This document shows, one piece after another, positions 21,458-31,945 of a stretch of DNA of 64,000 nucleotides; the first letter of the stretch is position 1; each line of letters begins with the position of its first letter. The notes under the pieces are model-generated. The model saw nothing but the letters and a program-made list of their open reading frames with translations. It searched no databases and was not told the origin of the DNA. Origin of the DNA: Eutreptiella sp. 'Long Island Sound 2002' (lineage: Eukaryota > Euglenozoa > Euglenophyceae > Eutreptiales > Eutreptiaceae). Where the stretch lies: the NCBI GenBank assembly GCA_964036045.1, contig OZ038398.1, forward strand, positions 23,430,052 through 23,494,051, written 5' to 3'. Position numbers and translations under genes: made by a program.

Positions 21458-21657
21458 CACCTCTCAGTCCAGAACCCCCTGTCCCGCCCCTAGACACAGC
21501 GGTCTGAGGCACCTTTGCTGGTTGCACTGGCTCGGTGGCCCTAACCCTAGCCTAGAGTCACAAGGGGGGCCCGATCATGTCGCACAGAGGCTGCTACTGA
21601 GTGACACAGCTAAGTCGCAGAAGTTTTTCTGAGTCACGCGGCGGGTGCTCTTGAGTC
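21458..21657 (+). repeat. 200-bp dispersed repeat, copy 1
   Basis: Matches 58831-59030 at about 197 of 200 positions by eye. This copy lies directly downstream of the OTU stop codon (probably the 3' UTR); the other copy is in the ADP-ribosylglycohydrolase intron 2. No coding or tRNA-like signal was recognised. Confidence 0.85.
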
Positions 21658-21892
21658 TGGAATTGTGTTCTGCTGAGCCACATTTTGGGTGTGAGTCGCA
21701 CCGAATAGACCTGCAGTGGCGGAAGAACCAGCCGCTTGGAGGTAGAGTCTTGGGGAGGAGATCCTAGACACGACACCCACACATACTCATATCATTATTA
21801 TCCAAACACTGCTGCAGTGCGGACAGAGCTGTAGAGTGGCGAGGCATCATAGCGAACGCTATTGCTTTGGTTGAAAGAACTGGGCACCATAC

Positions 21893-21949
21893 ACACACAC
21901 AGAGAGAGAGAGAGACAGAGAGAGAGAGCGAGAGAGAGAGAGAGAGATC
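21893..21949. repeat. (AG)n microsatellite
   Basis: AG dinucleotides with a few C interruptions, preceded by a short ACACACAC run. Another AG array is at about 50808-50853. Confidence 0.9.
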
Positions 21950-22639
21950 GAAGGGGAAGGTGTTTGGTTGCTTTGGCCTGACTTGTGCTCTTGACTAGAT
22001 GTTCTCCGCCGCATCACACTGCCCCGACATTGCATACCACTAAGTGTGTTGTGCAGTTGCATTGCCGGCAATTGGCTCGAAATTAAGTGTATTTTTTGCG
22101 GGATTCCCGCCAATTTCTTCCCAGGCCCATCCGCCGGGAGCAAGCGCTGTACGAACAATTGCCCTACAAATGTTGTGTTCCTCGGCCATCGCTATCGGTG
22201 CGCGGGCACGACTGTTGTCCTGGTCGCTGTGCAGCAGGAAGCATTCAAAAACGAGGCCCACGCAGTTGGACATGGCCTATCGCTTTCGTGCTGGGCTCTG
22301 AAATGGCCACAGGGGGGAACGGAGAGGTGTCTTCTGTTTGTTTCTTTTTGGCATTTTGGGTGGCAGAATGGTGTTGGGCGCCGGCAGTTGGCACTCAATC
22401 GACGGCAGTTGATGGTCAACGAACGCCGGTTGGCCAGTGACCCGCAGCTTTGGCCGATCAGCGTTGAGGTCCAGGCGTACCGAGTCTGGAAGGTGTTTTT
22501 TCTGGTTTTTTGTTTTGGCACGAGGGACAGCCCCTTGAGCTTCACCGCTTGCCCTCAGGCCTCTGCCCTTCACCCTCTGGCCTTCTGCTGTCCGTTGTCG
22601 TCGCCCAAGGGTACGGGGTGCGTACCGTGCTAATTCCGG

Positions 22640-25200
22640 ACCTCATATCATGCGGTCCCAAGTTGTGAGTGTGAGCCAAGGGTTTGTGTGCATTTTTGGT
22701 TGTTTTATGAAGTCTCACTGGTTCGATATTGAGTTGGCTGACTGTCCTCTGCCCAGTTGCTACCATTCACTTTGTTGAGGGTTCATGGCGACGGCATGCA
22801 AGTGGCATCGGTGCCAGTCCAAGTGCCTCGATGATACGGTGTTGACTGCTGTGCACAAGATATGACGGGTGTGAGACACGACGGATGTCTGCACCGTATT
22901 GGAATGGAGCCTGGCCGTGTCGCGGACAGTGGGGCGCGGGGTTGATGCTGGAAAGGTCGGTCAGCCCTTGAGCCCCCAATGAGGTTGCAACAGGTCCCCA
23001 ATGATTGTCTGACGGACCAAGGTGAGTGCAGATGTCATTTGCCTGTGGCCGCTGTTTTGGTGGTTGAAACATGGCCTGGGACCCAGGGAAATCCGTGCAC
23101 CCGAGGATTTCACAGACATAATCTTTCCACCCAAAACCTCAGGCTGTCCGAACTGAAAGACACAAAAAAGGGACGTGGTATTCCTCAAGCTCGCTCTTGA
23201 AGCATGGGGGGGGGGGGGGGCGGCCGGCCCCGGTCCTTGTATGCGACCCCCCCCAGCCCCCCCCCCCCCCGGATTTTGAGAGATAGTGGTTTGGGGGGCA
23301 TGGCACCAACAGCGCCCCCCTTTTTTTTGTGCATGCTTCTTTTTCATCAAACCATCAATGCTTTTGAGCACCAGATTAGCAAGACGGGGCGCTAAAAAAA
23401 TGTCGTTTGTTGCGAAGTGAAGATCCTGCATGCAGAGCAACACCCCGGCCCAAGTGCAGTCCCAGTGCTATCAGGGGCGATCGCCGATGGTTACACAGTG
23501 CAGTCTTTCTTTTCTTTTCCTTTTTTCTCTCCTCTTTCTTTCCTTCTTTCTCTCTTTTCAAGGACCTCTAAGCAGAAATCTAGCCATTTTTTCTTTTAGC
23601 CTCCAACTCTAACTCGCAGGAAATTTTCATCAAAAACGAAGCCTCAGGCAAAGACAAGAAAGCGCTATTATCACATACATGCCTCCATACCCTCATAGCC
23701 CCAGACACACCTCCCCCCTGCAGGTATGCATGTGGTAGTAGTGGGTCACGCGCAGGCCCCCCCACCTTGGGACCCCCCCCTCCCCGAGTTTTGACAGATA
23801 GCTGGGGGGTGGGTCGCATCAGGACCGGTTTTAGTCGCCCCGCCCCCCCCCCCCGTGTCTTGAAGAAAAAGGCTGTAGTGATCCGAATGGACGAAGGCTC
23901 ATCAGGTTGCCTTGGGTGTCTAACTGGGGGGAGGGGGGCTCCATGAGGGCTGGTTGGTTTGTGCGTACTGCAACAAGTGTCCAGTACATAGGAACAACAT
24001 GCGATGCGGGGGTTTTCAGCACAAAGTCGGGGTGGTAGGCTATGGGGCAACTCCATGCCCACTATCGCCAGCACCCCACGCCATTGTACAGTGCAATTCG
24101 AGGGTTTCGGTCTGCCATGTGCCCGGATCGAATCCAATATTCCAAGGCGCAGGTGCTGGAACGGCGGGAGGGCCCCTCCACCTGCTTCTGCCTTGGACAG
24201 CCCGCTGACGGTGTGTTTGTGACCACCAGCAGCGGTTTTGGTTCCCAGTTATAACCTCCTTCCAGCCTCATGCCCCTTCAGGCGCATCCCTGCGTTGCGG
24301 TCTACCAGATGAAAGGAGTGCAGCTGGTGTTTGCAATGGTCAGATTTCCAGAGCAGTGCATCCCTCCACGGCTCTGTGACATCACCGAAAGTTAGGGTCC
24401 GCTGGCACAAAGCTGATCACCGATCATCAAAAGCGAGTACAAAACAAGGGCAGAGTGTATTATTTCTACAAGCTGTCCCCCGTTCCACTAACCTTCATCT
24501 TTAATCTTTTGTCATATGTATTTTTGATTTTTGGTTTTAGAACTAGATTTTCCGTTATGGAGTCAGGGTAGCAGCCCCGCCAATCGTTGGGTAATGTCTG
24601 TCAACGAGCGTGCGGGTTGCAACCCTGGGCACCCGTTTTAACCATTTTTGGAGGTACCACGCATCAGCATGCAGGTCCCAGGCTAACGTGTATGCCGGCC
24701 CCTTGGGAGGAGGGGGCGAGGAATTGGGGTAATGAGGGGGGTATGGGGGATGGGGCGCTATGGGAGGGCGATTTCTCTTTCTTTATATCTTTGGGAGCGC
24801 GCATGACGCTGTGCCTGTGCCGGGCACGTGGGGCAACTGGAGGTAATCCGGCAGGAATGCCCCCCCCCCCCCTTGTCCACGGCGTGTCCGGTAAGGAGGG
24901 CGTATGTGCCGTCCTTTTGACCCATTTCGATTCTGTCCCGTGAATGGTGCTTCTGTGCGTTTTTCATTGTTCGTTAAGTCACAGTGTTCCCTTGTGAATC
25001 CTGCATCCATTTGCCTCCCATTTACTTTATTGTGGGTTCGTGACCATGAAACACAAGTGACATGGGAGTGGTTTGCCTCCAAGTGCCTTGATGATGCAGT
25101 TTACTGAAGATACGCCCCGTTGAAGATACAGAGGGCGTGTGTACTGTATTTATTTGGGACCTGACCAATTCTTAGACCAGGAGGACCTACACATTTCTGG
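22640..25200. other. repeat-rich region, no intact gene
   Basis: 22670-22870 and 24950-25110 are diverged copies of one sequence: both carry CCAAGTGCC(T/C)(T/C)GATGATRCRG near their ends and TTCGTGACC/TTCATGGCG upstream. 23204-23320 and 23753-23860 are two diverged copies of a C-run/G-run-bounded unit with (A/G)TTTTGA(G/C)AGATAG in the middle. The second homologous pair suggests short non-autonomous elements; the first may be the 5' part of the transposon whose DDE fragment follows. Confidence 0.45.
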
Positions 25201-25210
25201 GGGAACGTTA

Positions 25211-25243
25211 GCGCGCCGGGCGCGCGCAGGGCGCGCGCCGGGC
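25211..25243. repeat. GCGCGCCGGGC-rich box, upstream copy
   Basis: GCGCGCCGGGCGCGCGC followed by AGGGCGCGCGCCGGGC. A shorter copy lies at 25957-25977 and a decayed one at about 54834-54854 (GCGCACTGGGCGCGCCGGCC). The first two bracket the transposase-related fragments. Confidence 0.7.
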
Positions 25244-25257
25244 ATCTTTTGTGACCC

Positions 25258-25569
25258 GTGCCCTACCGGTGGACTGTTGCCGTTGATATGTTGGGCAACA
25301 TTATATGGATTTGCCCCTTGGCCCCCGGGACATCAGCAGATGTTTTGATTTGGGATGGGTATGGACCTTCTCGTACCCGAGGTGATTTCTTTGATTTTGA
25401 AGTTGGGGGCCATGATGGTGCTTATAAGGGCCGGATTCATATCATTGTGCCATTCATTGGAAGAAAGAATGGCACTTTGACAGCCCGCCAACAATGTTAC
25501 AATGACGTGCACGGGTGGTATAGGGCACACATTGAGCAGTTGTTTGCTCGGTTGTGGCACGCAAGATGA
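25258..25569 (+). pseudogene. Harbinger-type DDE transposase fragment (DDE_Tnp_4-like)
   Basis: A 103-residue frame gives the catalytic core of a DDE superfamily endonuclease: WTVAVDMLGNIIWICPLAPG (first Asp, residue 10), FDFEVGGHDGAYKGRIHIIV (second Asp, residue 53, in a GDxxY-like context) and YNDVHGWYRAHIEQLFARLW (Glu, residue 93). The order and spacing fit the PIF/Harbinger-like nucleases that cut and paste DNA transposons. Typical proteins are 300-450 residues, so the N-terminal part is missing or too decayed to read. A stop follows directly after HAR. Whether this is an exon of a living element or a relic cannot be told from the sequence; the isolated length favours a relic. Confidence 0.7.
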
Positions 25570-25950
25570 GGCAGAGGATGAGGCAGAAGTGTGTGTGTTG
25601 TGTTGCCAGAACGCTCCACCGTCGCAGTTGGTGATGAGTGTAAGGAGCACTATTGTACTGAATGCATTGACACCCACACTTGTGGGACCAATGTTATGAT
25701 GCAGCTCTACTGTTCGCGATACCTCAATAACGCCTATCGCTTCTACTGGAGATCGATGCGGTTGTGCTATCTTAACCCCCCATTCTCCCAACTTGCTAAA
25801 GTGTTGACCAAGATCGCCCTTAAAGGAGCGAGAGTGGTACTGTGTACCCCAGTTTGCAACTTTCTTGGGCTGGGGCAGTTTGGGTCACCTAATTCTAAGG
25901 GCGTTTCCAAGGGGTGTGCTTGGGGGCTCTTCGGGGGGAACATAGTCTGA
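25570..25950 (+). pseudogene. zinc-finger plus NPPF methyltransferase-like fragment
   Basis: Two frames must be joined. The first ends DEAEVCVLCCQNAPP; the second continues VGDECKEHYCTECIDTHTCG, giving a run of CxxC pairs like a small zinc ribbon. A very similar set (FCALCCHKRTTPVCGQCYERY) is seen at 55190-55330. The second frame then gives MRLCYLNPPFSQLAKVLTKI followed by ARVVLCTPVCNF. The pattern YLNPPFS...VL.KI...A.VVL..P matches the adenine-methyltransferase-like (DAM) segment carried by DIRS/Ngaro-type elements, from memory of that family. The frameshift marks it as broken. A GC-rich box closes the block at 25957. Confidence 0.45.
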
Positions 25951-25984
25951 AAGTAGCGCGCCGGGCGCGCGCCGGGCAAACATT

Positions 25985-26068
25985 CCCCCTCTGTGCGGGA
26001 ATCGAACTTGCGGGTCCTAGACACACGGCAGGCACACTGACCGCTCGACCGCTGGAACCCTCTGAGGC
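25985..26068 (-). repeat. tRNA-like module, antisense
   Basis: Read on the minus strand: box-A-like CAGCGGTCGAGCGGTCAGTG, then CGCAAGTTCGATTCCCGCAC as a T-arm/box-B. Spacing and arms resemble a tRNA but the stems pair imperfectly. Possible tRNA pseudogene or SINE head adjoining the GC box. Confidence 0.45.
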
Positions 26069-26121
26069 TAATTGAGGGCCAGGTACACACCTCCACAGAG
26101 CTTCATTGACTCAAATCTCAC

Positions 26122-26226
26122 CTTGATGTTGTGGGCCTCCGTGCCCGCGAAATGCCACGCAATGGAATCCACGCACATGCTGTTGACACTCACGAGCACC
26201 TCTGGCTGGGTAATACCCTGTATCAC
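26122..26226 (-). CDS. candidate isolated exon, 35 codons, unknown
   Basis: On the minus strand a frame between acceptor CTTGCAG and donor ATCAAG|GTGAGA reads VIQGITQPEVLVSVNSM then CVDSIAWHFAGTEAHNIK. Both splice sites match consensus and the length is a multiple of three. I do not recognise the family and see no partner exon nearby on that strand, so it may be part of a gene broken up by insertions, or chance. Confidence 0.25.
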
Positions 26227-26229
26227 CTG

Positions 26230-28087
26230 CAAGCCACGCAGTAGATTTGCACATGTACAAAGGCCTGCGCTAGGGTCACCCTCTGGCCACGCACTCATCA
26301 CTTCCTCTTCTGACCGTGCTTCCTCAGGGGTGCCTCACTGCTCTGCTTGAGGCACAGCTCTGAGCAGGCATGTGCTTAAATGGGGGGTTTAGGGTTACCC
26401 TCCGGGCTGCCCACTTGTCTGCCCTCAACGTGGCCATTTAGCAACCGCCGGAGCTTGCCCACCTAACCGCTTCTCAAACCACTAGTAACTGCTTTGGTTA
26501 CTGCTTTTGAACCTCCCTCTGGCCTCACACCCCCTCAAGCGCATCTTTGGCTCTGAGGGACAGGGCACCAAGTGCAATCCCCCTCCCCTGCTTTACTGGA
26601 AATTCCATGGTTCTCTCTGCACTTTTTCTGTGGCAAATTTTTGTTCGGCCTTTGGCCGGCGATTTCCTGCAGACACCTCATGCAAATCCCTCTCACTTGC
26701 TTTGCGAGCTTTTCAACAGATGCCTCTGGGTCTCCTTCCGCCTGTCAGTGTTGGTGGTGGGGAGCCACTCTTCCACAGACAATGATACATTGTATTGTTG
26801 TTGGGGCTGCGTTCCCCACCAACAAGAATTGAAAATACAGTTGCTTGTGCTTCACTTGAGGGGACATGATTCTAGCCATTGCATGGCCGCACCGAATAAT
26901 AGCGGCACTGAGAGCAGTGCGCGAGGTGTCCATTCCTTCGTACAGGTCACACGAACATACATCAGGCGGCAGGGTGGGTCGGTGCAGCACCAGTCACTTT
27001 GAGGGGACGCTTTTGCATACAGTGCCCATACAGTGCCCATAATTTGCCCATGCAGTGCCCTACCGACCCTATTTTCAAGCCTCATTTAAGCTGAGTATAA
27101 ACTAGTAGCATGGGTTGCAGCAAGGCCTCTGGAGAAAATGATGGCCATGGTGAGTAGTTTTTGGCACACTTGGGGGAGCGGTTTGCATACACCATGCAGC
27201 TTTTTTATTTATATGCTGTAGTTTACCTAATTTTTGGCTTGGGCAATGTTCCATCATGCAGTGCCTGGAGCCACATTCCTCCTCTTCGCTTCAGAGACCC
27301 AATATACAGCAGGAGGGGAAGCACAAGGGATGTATGACATGAAGCAAGACATGCAAACATCAGGGCATATGATCCACAAAATGACCAGGAAGGCACCCGG
27401 TTTGGGGTATTTCCCCCATCAATCCAGCCCCTAGGCAGGAGTGGCCCATGGGGGGCAGGCAGAGAAATTAACCCCCATAACCTTATGCCCCCTCTATGTG
27501 AGAATGGTGGGTAGGTGGCAGGGCCGGCAATGTATTGTCTCAGACAATGAGTCTGAAGGTCCAGAACAATGCCGCACTGTTTTTTGATGGTCCCGGACAG
27601 TACAAAAAAAGAGGTGCACCCGTTTTGAGGGGCTGGTTGGACCAGTGAGCTGCACAGTCTCTGAGTTGGTCATGGGCTGAAAAAAGTGTCCAACTTCAAT
27701 TGCACTTTCTTCACAGGGTGCCTTCTCTCCGTATGGTTGGCGGTTGCGACAGCAGGGGTTGGCCGTGGGGGTATTTGCCAGGGTATTTGGGTACACAGGT
27801 GGGTATTTCCCGGGGCAGGGGGTGGGGTAGCTATAACGCTAGCCTCGTTGGAGGTTATGCGGCGCCGCCCCATGCTCGCCATAAAGGTTTCGTTGCGCAA
27901 ACAGACAAGAGAGCATACTGTTACAAACTGTTACAACTGCACAGTGTTTGCGGTTGTGTGTTGCATCTCTCATCAACGCCGAAGCACCCAAATGCGCATG
28001 CTTCGTTCCCTACAGTCTAGTGTGGGTGCCGTGGGTGGACTAGGCTGTCCCCTGAAGTGTAAAGGACAACACGGCTACGCAAGAACA
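26230..28087. other. no gene recognised
   Basis: No domain-bearing frame, structured RNA or clear repeat was found apart from scattered short open frames. Confidence 0.4.
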
Positions 28088-28299
28088 GGTGACACAAGAA
28101 TGCGAATTCTGCTCACTGCACAGTGGAACGTATTTCAGCAAGCATACCCCTGTGAAGCAAACAGGTCAGTGTGCCGCCGGATATCACTGTTGGATAGCAG
28201 GAAACAGTGGAAAAGTGCAAACTTGGAAATTCTGCCATGACAATCCTAGAACTACACCAGGGTGGCCACTTATGGCAGGAAGTGACCCCTGCCTGGAAG
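28088..28299 (+). CDS. candidate cysteine-rich exon (GCC2/GCC3- or TNFR-like spacing)
   Basis: After acceptor CAAGAACAG the frame reads VTQECEFCSLHSGTYFSKH, then QTGQCAAGYHCWIAG, with Cys spacing like the CxxC...GTY...C.AGYxC repeats found in extracellular cysteine-rich domains (ephrin-receptor/GCC2-GCC3 type). It ends at CTGGAAG|GTATGG in phase 1. No neighbouring exon was identified: 3' of it the 2.9-kb array begins at 28492. It may be the last visible piece of a gene cut off by the array. Confidence 0.35.
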
Positions 28300-29413
28300 G
28301 TATGGAGAGGTGGGGTGAGGTAGTTGCGCGTGCGATGAATAGATGGATGGTTTGAGGAGCGATCATTGGGGGCATCTCCTTGACACAGGCCTTGAGGCTC
28401 TGGCCCCTCTCAGTCCCTGCAAAGTGCCCGCTTCTTTGATTCGGTGAATAGCCAAAATACACGGACAAAGACCTTTGCTAGACTGGAGCATAGCATACCC
28501 GTCAGTCGCACTTCGCACTTCACGTGGGTAAGACTTGTCCTCTACACCGAAATATGAAAGACTTCAGGCAGGTGTCGCCCAGCTCACCAGCCGTCGAAAC
28601 CTGCATTATCCCCACAACGCTCTGTCCCAGCATGGGGTGGTAACATATTGTTGCACATCTTTTGTACACTGAAGGATGTTTCGTGTCATTTATGCACGGC
28701 AGGGGGTTGTATATCCTTTGTAATGATATATGCAAAGGAGGACGTTTCCTCTGTCATTTGTACCCAGAAGGGCACAATACAAAGTTTGATGTAGGAAAAA
28801 CTGGATTTGAATTTTGGGCAAAAGTGTGTTGCTCACTGATGCTCACTGAAGCGCACAAATGGTGCTGAAATAGGGCCTGGGTAGTTGGTGGACCCATACC
28901 CCATCTCGGCACCTCAGCTGGTCCCCGTTGACCGGGCATCAATTTAAGCGGATTCGGCATGGTCTATAATGTAGGTAAGTGGGCCTCTTCTGGGCAAATG
29001 TGTTTGGCCTGTTGTGGGGCTTGCAAATGCTGCTGAGATCAGGCTCTGACATGGGGCCCAGCAAGTTGGCTGGCCCAAACCTCACCCCGGCACCTCGGCG
29101 GGGCAATCTGACAAGTCCATACCTGAGCGTACACCTGCCGAAACACTTGTTGACACTTGCCACCACGTGCCAAAAACATTGATGACACCTGCCGACACCT
29201 GCCGAGTTGCGTGGTGTGCGTGGAAGTGTTGTTCAGCATGGACACGGCGCACACAACACTGGGAGGGGGGTGACACGGGGGACCGACCAAAGCACTGCAA
29301 TGCAGGAAGAGACACTGAACGGCACAGCACAGTAACAACAGCCACGGGCGCAACCAACATGAACACACCACAGCACCATACGCAGGCCACCACCGGCCCC
29401 GAGCAGGTGCGTT

Positions 29414-31945
29414 ATGAAGACCTTCGGCTCGGGGATTGACCAGTTTGAATATTGGGAACACTCCAACCCCTGCACATGTGGCCATGGACCTCCACCTCCG
29501 CCTCAGCAATCGCAGCCGCCACACCCCTCCTCCGCACCTGAGCCCGAACGCGATGGGCTGGTGGAAGAAGAAATGGCAGCATCGGGGGAGTCCCCGCCCC
29601 ACAGCCCAGTGAAGCTCAGGGGTGCTCAACCCCAGCCACAAGAGGCGGGCACGATCCAGGTCGGGTCCATGGGCTACGCAGATGACACGTATCCGCTGCG
29701 ATCTGAGGGCCAATACATGGCGCCGGTGATGCAGCTCACTGATGAGTGGCTGGCTCTCACCCTGCAAAAAGTGAACCCCAAGAAGTCACTGTCCATACAA
29801 GTACGACAATCCAAGGAAATTGCCCGCAAACACACGGTACTCCAAGGGATCTCACTCCCCCTCCAAGCTGAATTCCGCTCGCTGGGGGTGGGTATTCGTA
29901 CCAGCCTGACCAGGGGGACTGGCCCGCTCCTGAAAAAGAGGACATCCAAGGGGATACACCTGCTGTCCAGAGTGAGGGGTGCACAAGGGGGCTTCAGCCG
30001 GCGAACGCACATCATTGCCACTCTGGTACAAGCCGCACCCCTATGGGGGACCCCGGGGGCGGAGGTATCCCGGAGGGATTTACAGAGTCTGGAGACGGCA
30101 GTGCTCCACAGTTTGTGGGGCACCTCGAGGCCAGGTAGGGCGAAGGAGATCATCTTCGTGCTGCTAGTACAGGGACACCGGGTGTCTCCTCACATGAAAA
30201 CCACGTATGACAGGGTATGTTGGCTCCTCGCGGTGGCGCGCACGCCAGGCACCCTTCAGGTTGTGGTGCAATCGTGCATTGAAGCTCGGCAAGCACAGGT
30301 ACGACCCACTACATCAGGACCGGTTCAACGAGCCCTCCTGGAGTTGGAGAGCCTTGGCTGGAGGCAGGCGGATCATTGGTGGGTCTGGAATGTGCCCGGG
30401 GTGCCCGAAGAAATAGACATGACGCTCATAAATGAGGACAAATTCAAGCATATCCTGCGGGACTCCATCAGGCGGCGGGCCCTGCTCTCGCTGGAAGATC
30501 GTCGATCGCGACAATTTCAAGGCATCTTAGGGGCCCTCGACAGGGAGGCATGTCAAGTCCTTCTATCAGAGGGCACAGAATTTGATAAGGCGCTGCTGCG
30601 GGGCTGGCTCACAGGGGCGTTATGGACGGCTGCCAGGGCGCATGCGAGGGGCCTCAGGGCGACACCGCTATGCCCATACTGCTCGCGGCAACAAGAAGAA
30701 GACGACGAACACATCTTGTGGGCCTGCCCAGCCTGGGGCATACATCGATCCGGTGCCTGGCGCTCGCTTATGAGAACGGCGAGGGCCCTGGGGCTATCAG
30801 ACCAGATCAGTAGTTGGCCCACGTGCTTACGGATCTGTGGCTTGATGCCGGAACACCTGTCGCACGGCATCCCCAAAGGTCAGGTGCACGACTTCATGTA
30901 CGGTTTTCATAGTATGGTGCTGCAAATTCTGCGGGCGCGGGCACACCGGGAAGATGTGCAGCTCTTTGACCAGCCTAAGACGAAACAAGGCAGAGGGTAC
31001 CCATTCTGGCAGTTCATCGGGCCGCTACCGCGGCCGGAGCACAGGGAGAAGCTGCGGATTCGCCAACCCACAGCTCAAGAGTGGCGGTGGGACTCCGACT
31101 TTCGTGACGATCTGCTACGATGGGTCAACGAGCTGGTCTGGATACCAGGGAAAGGGCAAGTCTCCTTCATGGAGCTGGCAATGGACTTTGAGTGCTTCGC
31201 GGCGCGCACCCTGCCGGCCTCACCCCAGGCTGTGTATCGGGCGACTGCCCTCCCGCTACCAGAAAGGGCAAGGGTCCTAAAGCTTGCCCTAGCGACCTTG
31301 CAAAAGCTGAGCGTGGCTGGGGCCGTGCTACCAGGTGGTGTGCTTACCAAATGCTCCTCCCTAGTCCCACTGGGGGCCCCCACAGTAGTGGGTGTGTCTG
31401 CGAGACCATACTTCACACGGCGCCTGGACATGCTGAAACTCCTGCAAAACCTGCAAGAGTACTGTGAGCTGCGCTGGACGGCTGTGCTACAGGCACCGCC
31501 CTGCTCACCGGACACGAGACGGAGAAATGCCCAGCGGGCCAAGGAACGGCGGGAAGCGATGGAGTCCAGCCCCAGCATCAGGGAGCGCATTCCCAAGCTC
31601 AAGTACACATCGTCTCTGCTGCCTGCTATGCACACCCCCAGGCATCTCACCGGCACAGGAGGAGGTAAGAAGAGCACCACTTTGTTTGCGGCTGACTATT
31701 TTCCAGCACACCGCAACCCTGGAGCTCCACCTACGCGGCCCTACCGGTTGCTCCGACCTGCCAAGCAGGCGGTCCCGCCTCCACCTGATGTAGCTGCAGT
31801 GGGCTCGAGTCCACAAGCGGCACTGCCGGCGGGGCGAGCGGCAGCGCCCAGCGATTTGTCTCAGCGCGTAGATGCGCTAACTCTCCCGGATGCACCTCTA
31901 GGATGGGCTCCGCCGTCGCCGTCGCCCCCGGTGCAGATGGAATAG
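29414..31945 (+). CDS. LINE polyprotein fragment: RT palm end, thumb and zinc finger
   Basis: An 843-codon frame lacking its true start. GYADDTYPL at residues 87-95 is the YxDD catalytic motif of reverse transcriptase (Asp 90 and 91). It is followed by KSLSIQVRQSKE (motif D-like lysine region), a thumb/linker and CPYCSRQQEEDDEHILWAC (C420-x2-C423-x10-H434-x4-C439), the zinc knuckle common after LINE RTs. About 500 further residues are unassigned, with basic and proline-rich parts. No RNase H acidic quartet was seen. The frame ends in a TAG at 31943-31945, but the same frame stays open beyond it to 32899. The protein lacks RT motifs A and B, so this copy cannot transpose by itself. Confidence 0.75.
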   Translation: MKTFGSGIDQFEYWEHSNPCTCGHGPPPPPQQSQPPHPSSAPEPERDGLVEEEMAASGESPPHSPVKLRGAQPQPQEAGTIQVGSMGYADDTYPLRSEGQYMAPVMQLTDEWLALTLQKVNPKKSLSIQVRQSKEIARKHTVLQGISLPLQAEFRSLGVGIRTSLTRGTGPLLKKRTSKGIHLLSRVRGAQGGFSRRTHIIATLVQAAPLWGTPGAEVSRRDLQSLETAVLHSLWGTSRPGRAKEIIFVLLVQGHRVSPHMKTTYDRVCWLLAVARTPGTLQVVVQSCIEARQAQVRPTTSGPVQRALLELESLGWRQADHWWVWNVPGVPEEIDMTLINEDKFKHILRDSIRRRALLSLEDRRSRQFQGILGALDREACQVLLSEGTEFDKALLRGWLTGALWTAARAHARGLRATPLCPYCSRQQEEDDEHILWACPAWGIHRSGAWRSLMRTARALGLSDQISSWPTCLRICGLMPEHLSHGIPKGQVHDFMYGFHSMVLQILRARAHREDVQLFDQPKTKQGRGYPFWQFIGPLPRPEHREKLRIRQPTAQEWRWDSDFRDDLLRWVNELVWIPGKGQVSFMELAMDFECFAARTLPASPQAVYRATALPLPERARVLKLALATLQKLSVAGAVLPGGVLTKCSSLVPLGAPTVVGVSARPYFTRRLDMLKLLQNLQEYCELRWTAVLQAPPCSPDTRRRNAQRAKERREAMESSPSIRERIPKLKYTSSLLPAMHTPRHLTGTGGGKKSTTLFAADYFPAHRNPGAPPTRPYRLLRPAKQAVPPPPDVAAVGSSPQAALPAGRAAAPSDLSQRVDALTLPDAPLGWAPPSPSPPVQME

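Noticed and set aside
22046-22633. Plus-strand 195-codon frame with RRQLALNRRQLMVNERRL
   Set aside because: The phrase comes from short nucleotide repeats (GGCAGTTGGC/GACGGCAGTTGA); no family match and three frames are open together.
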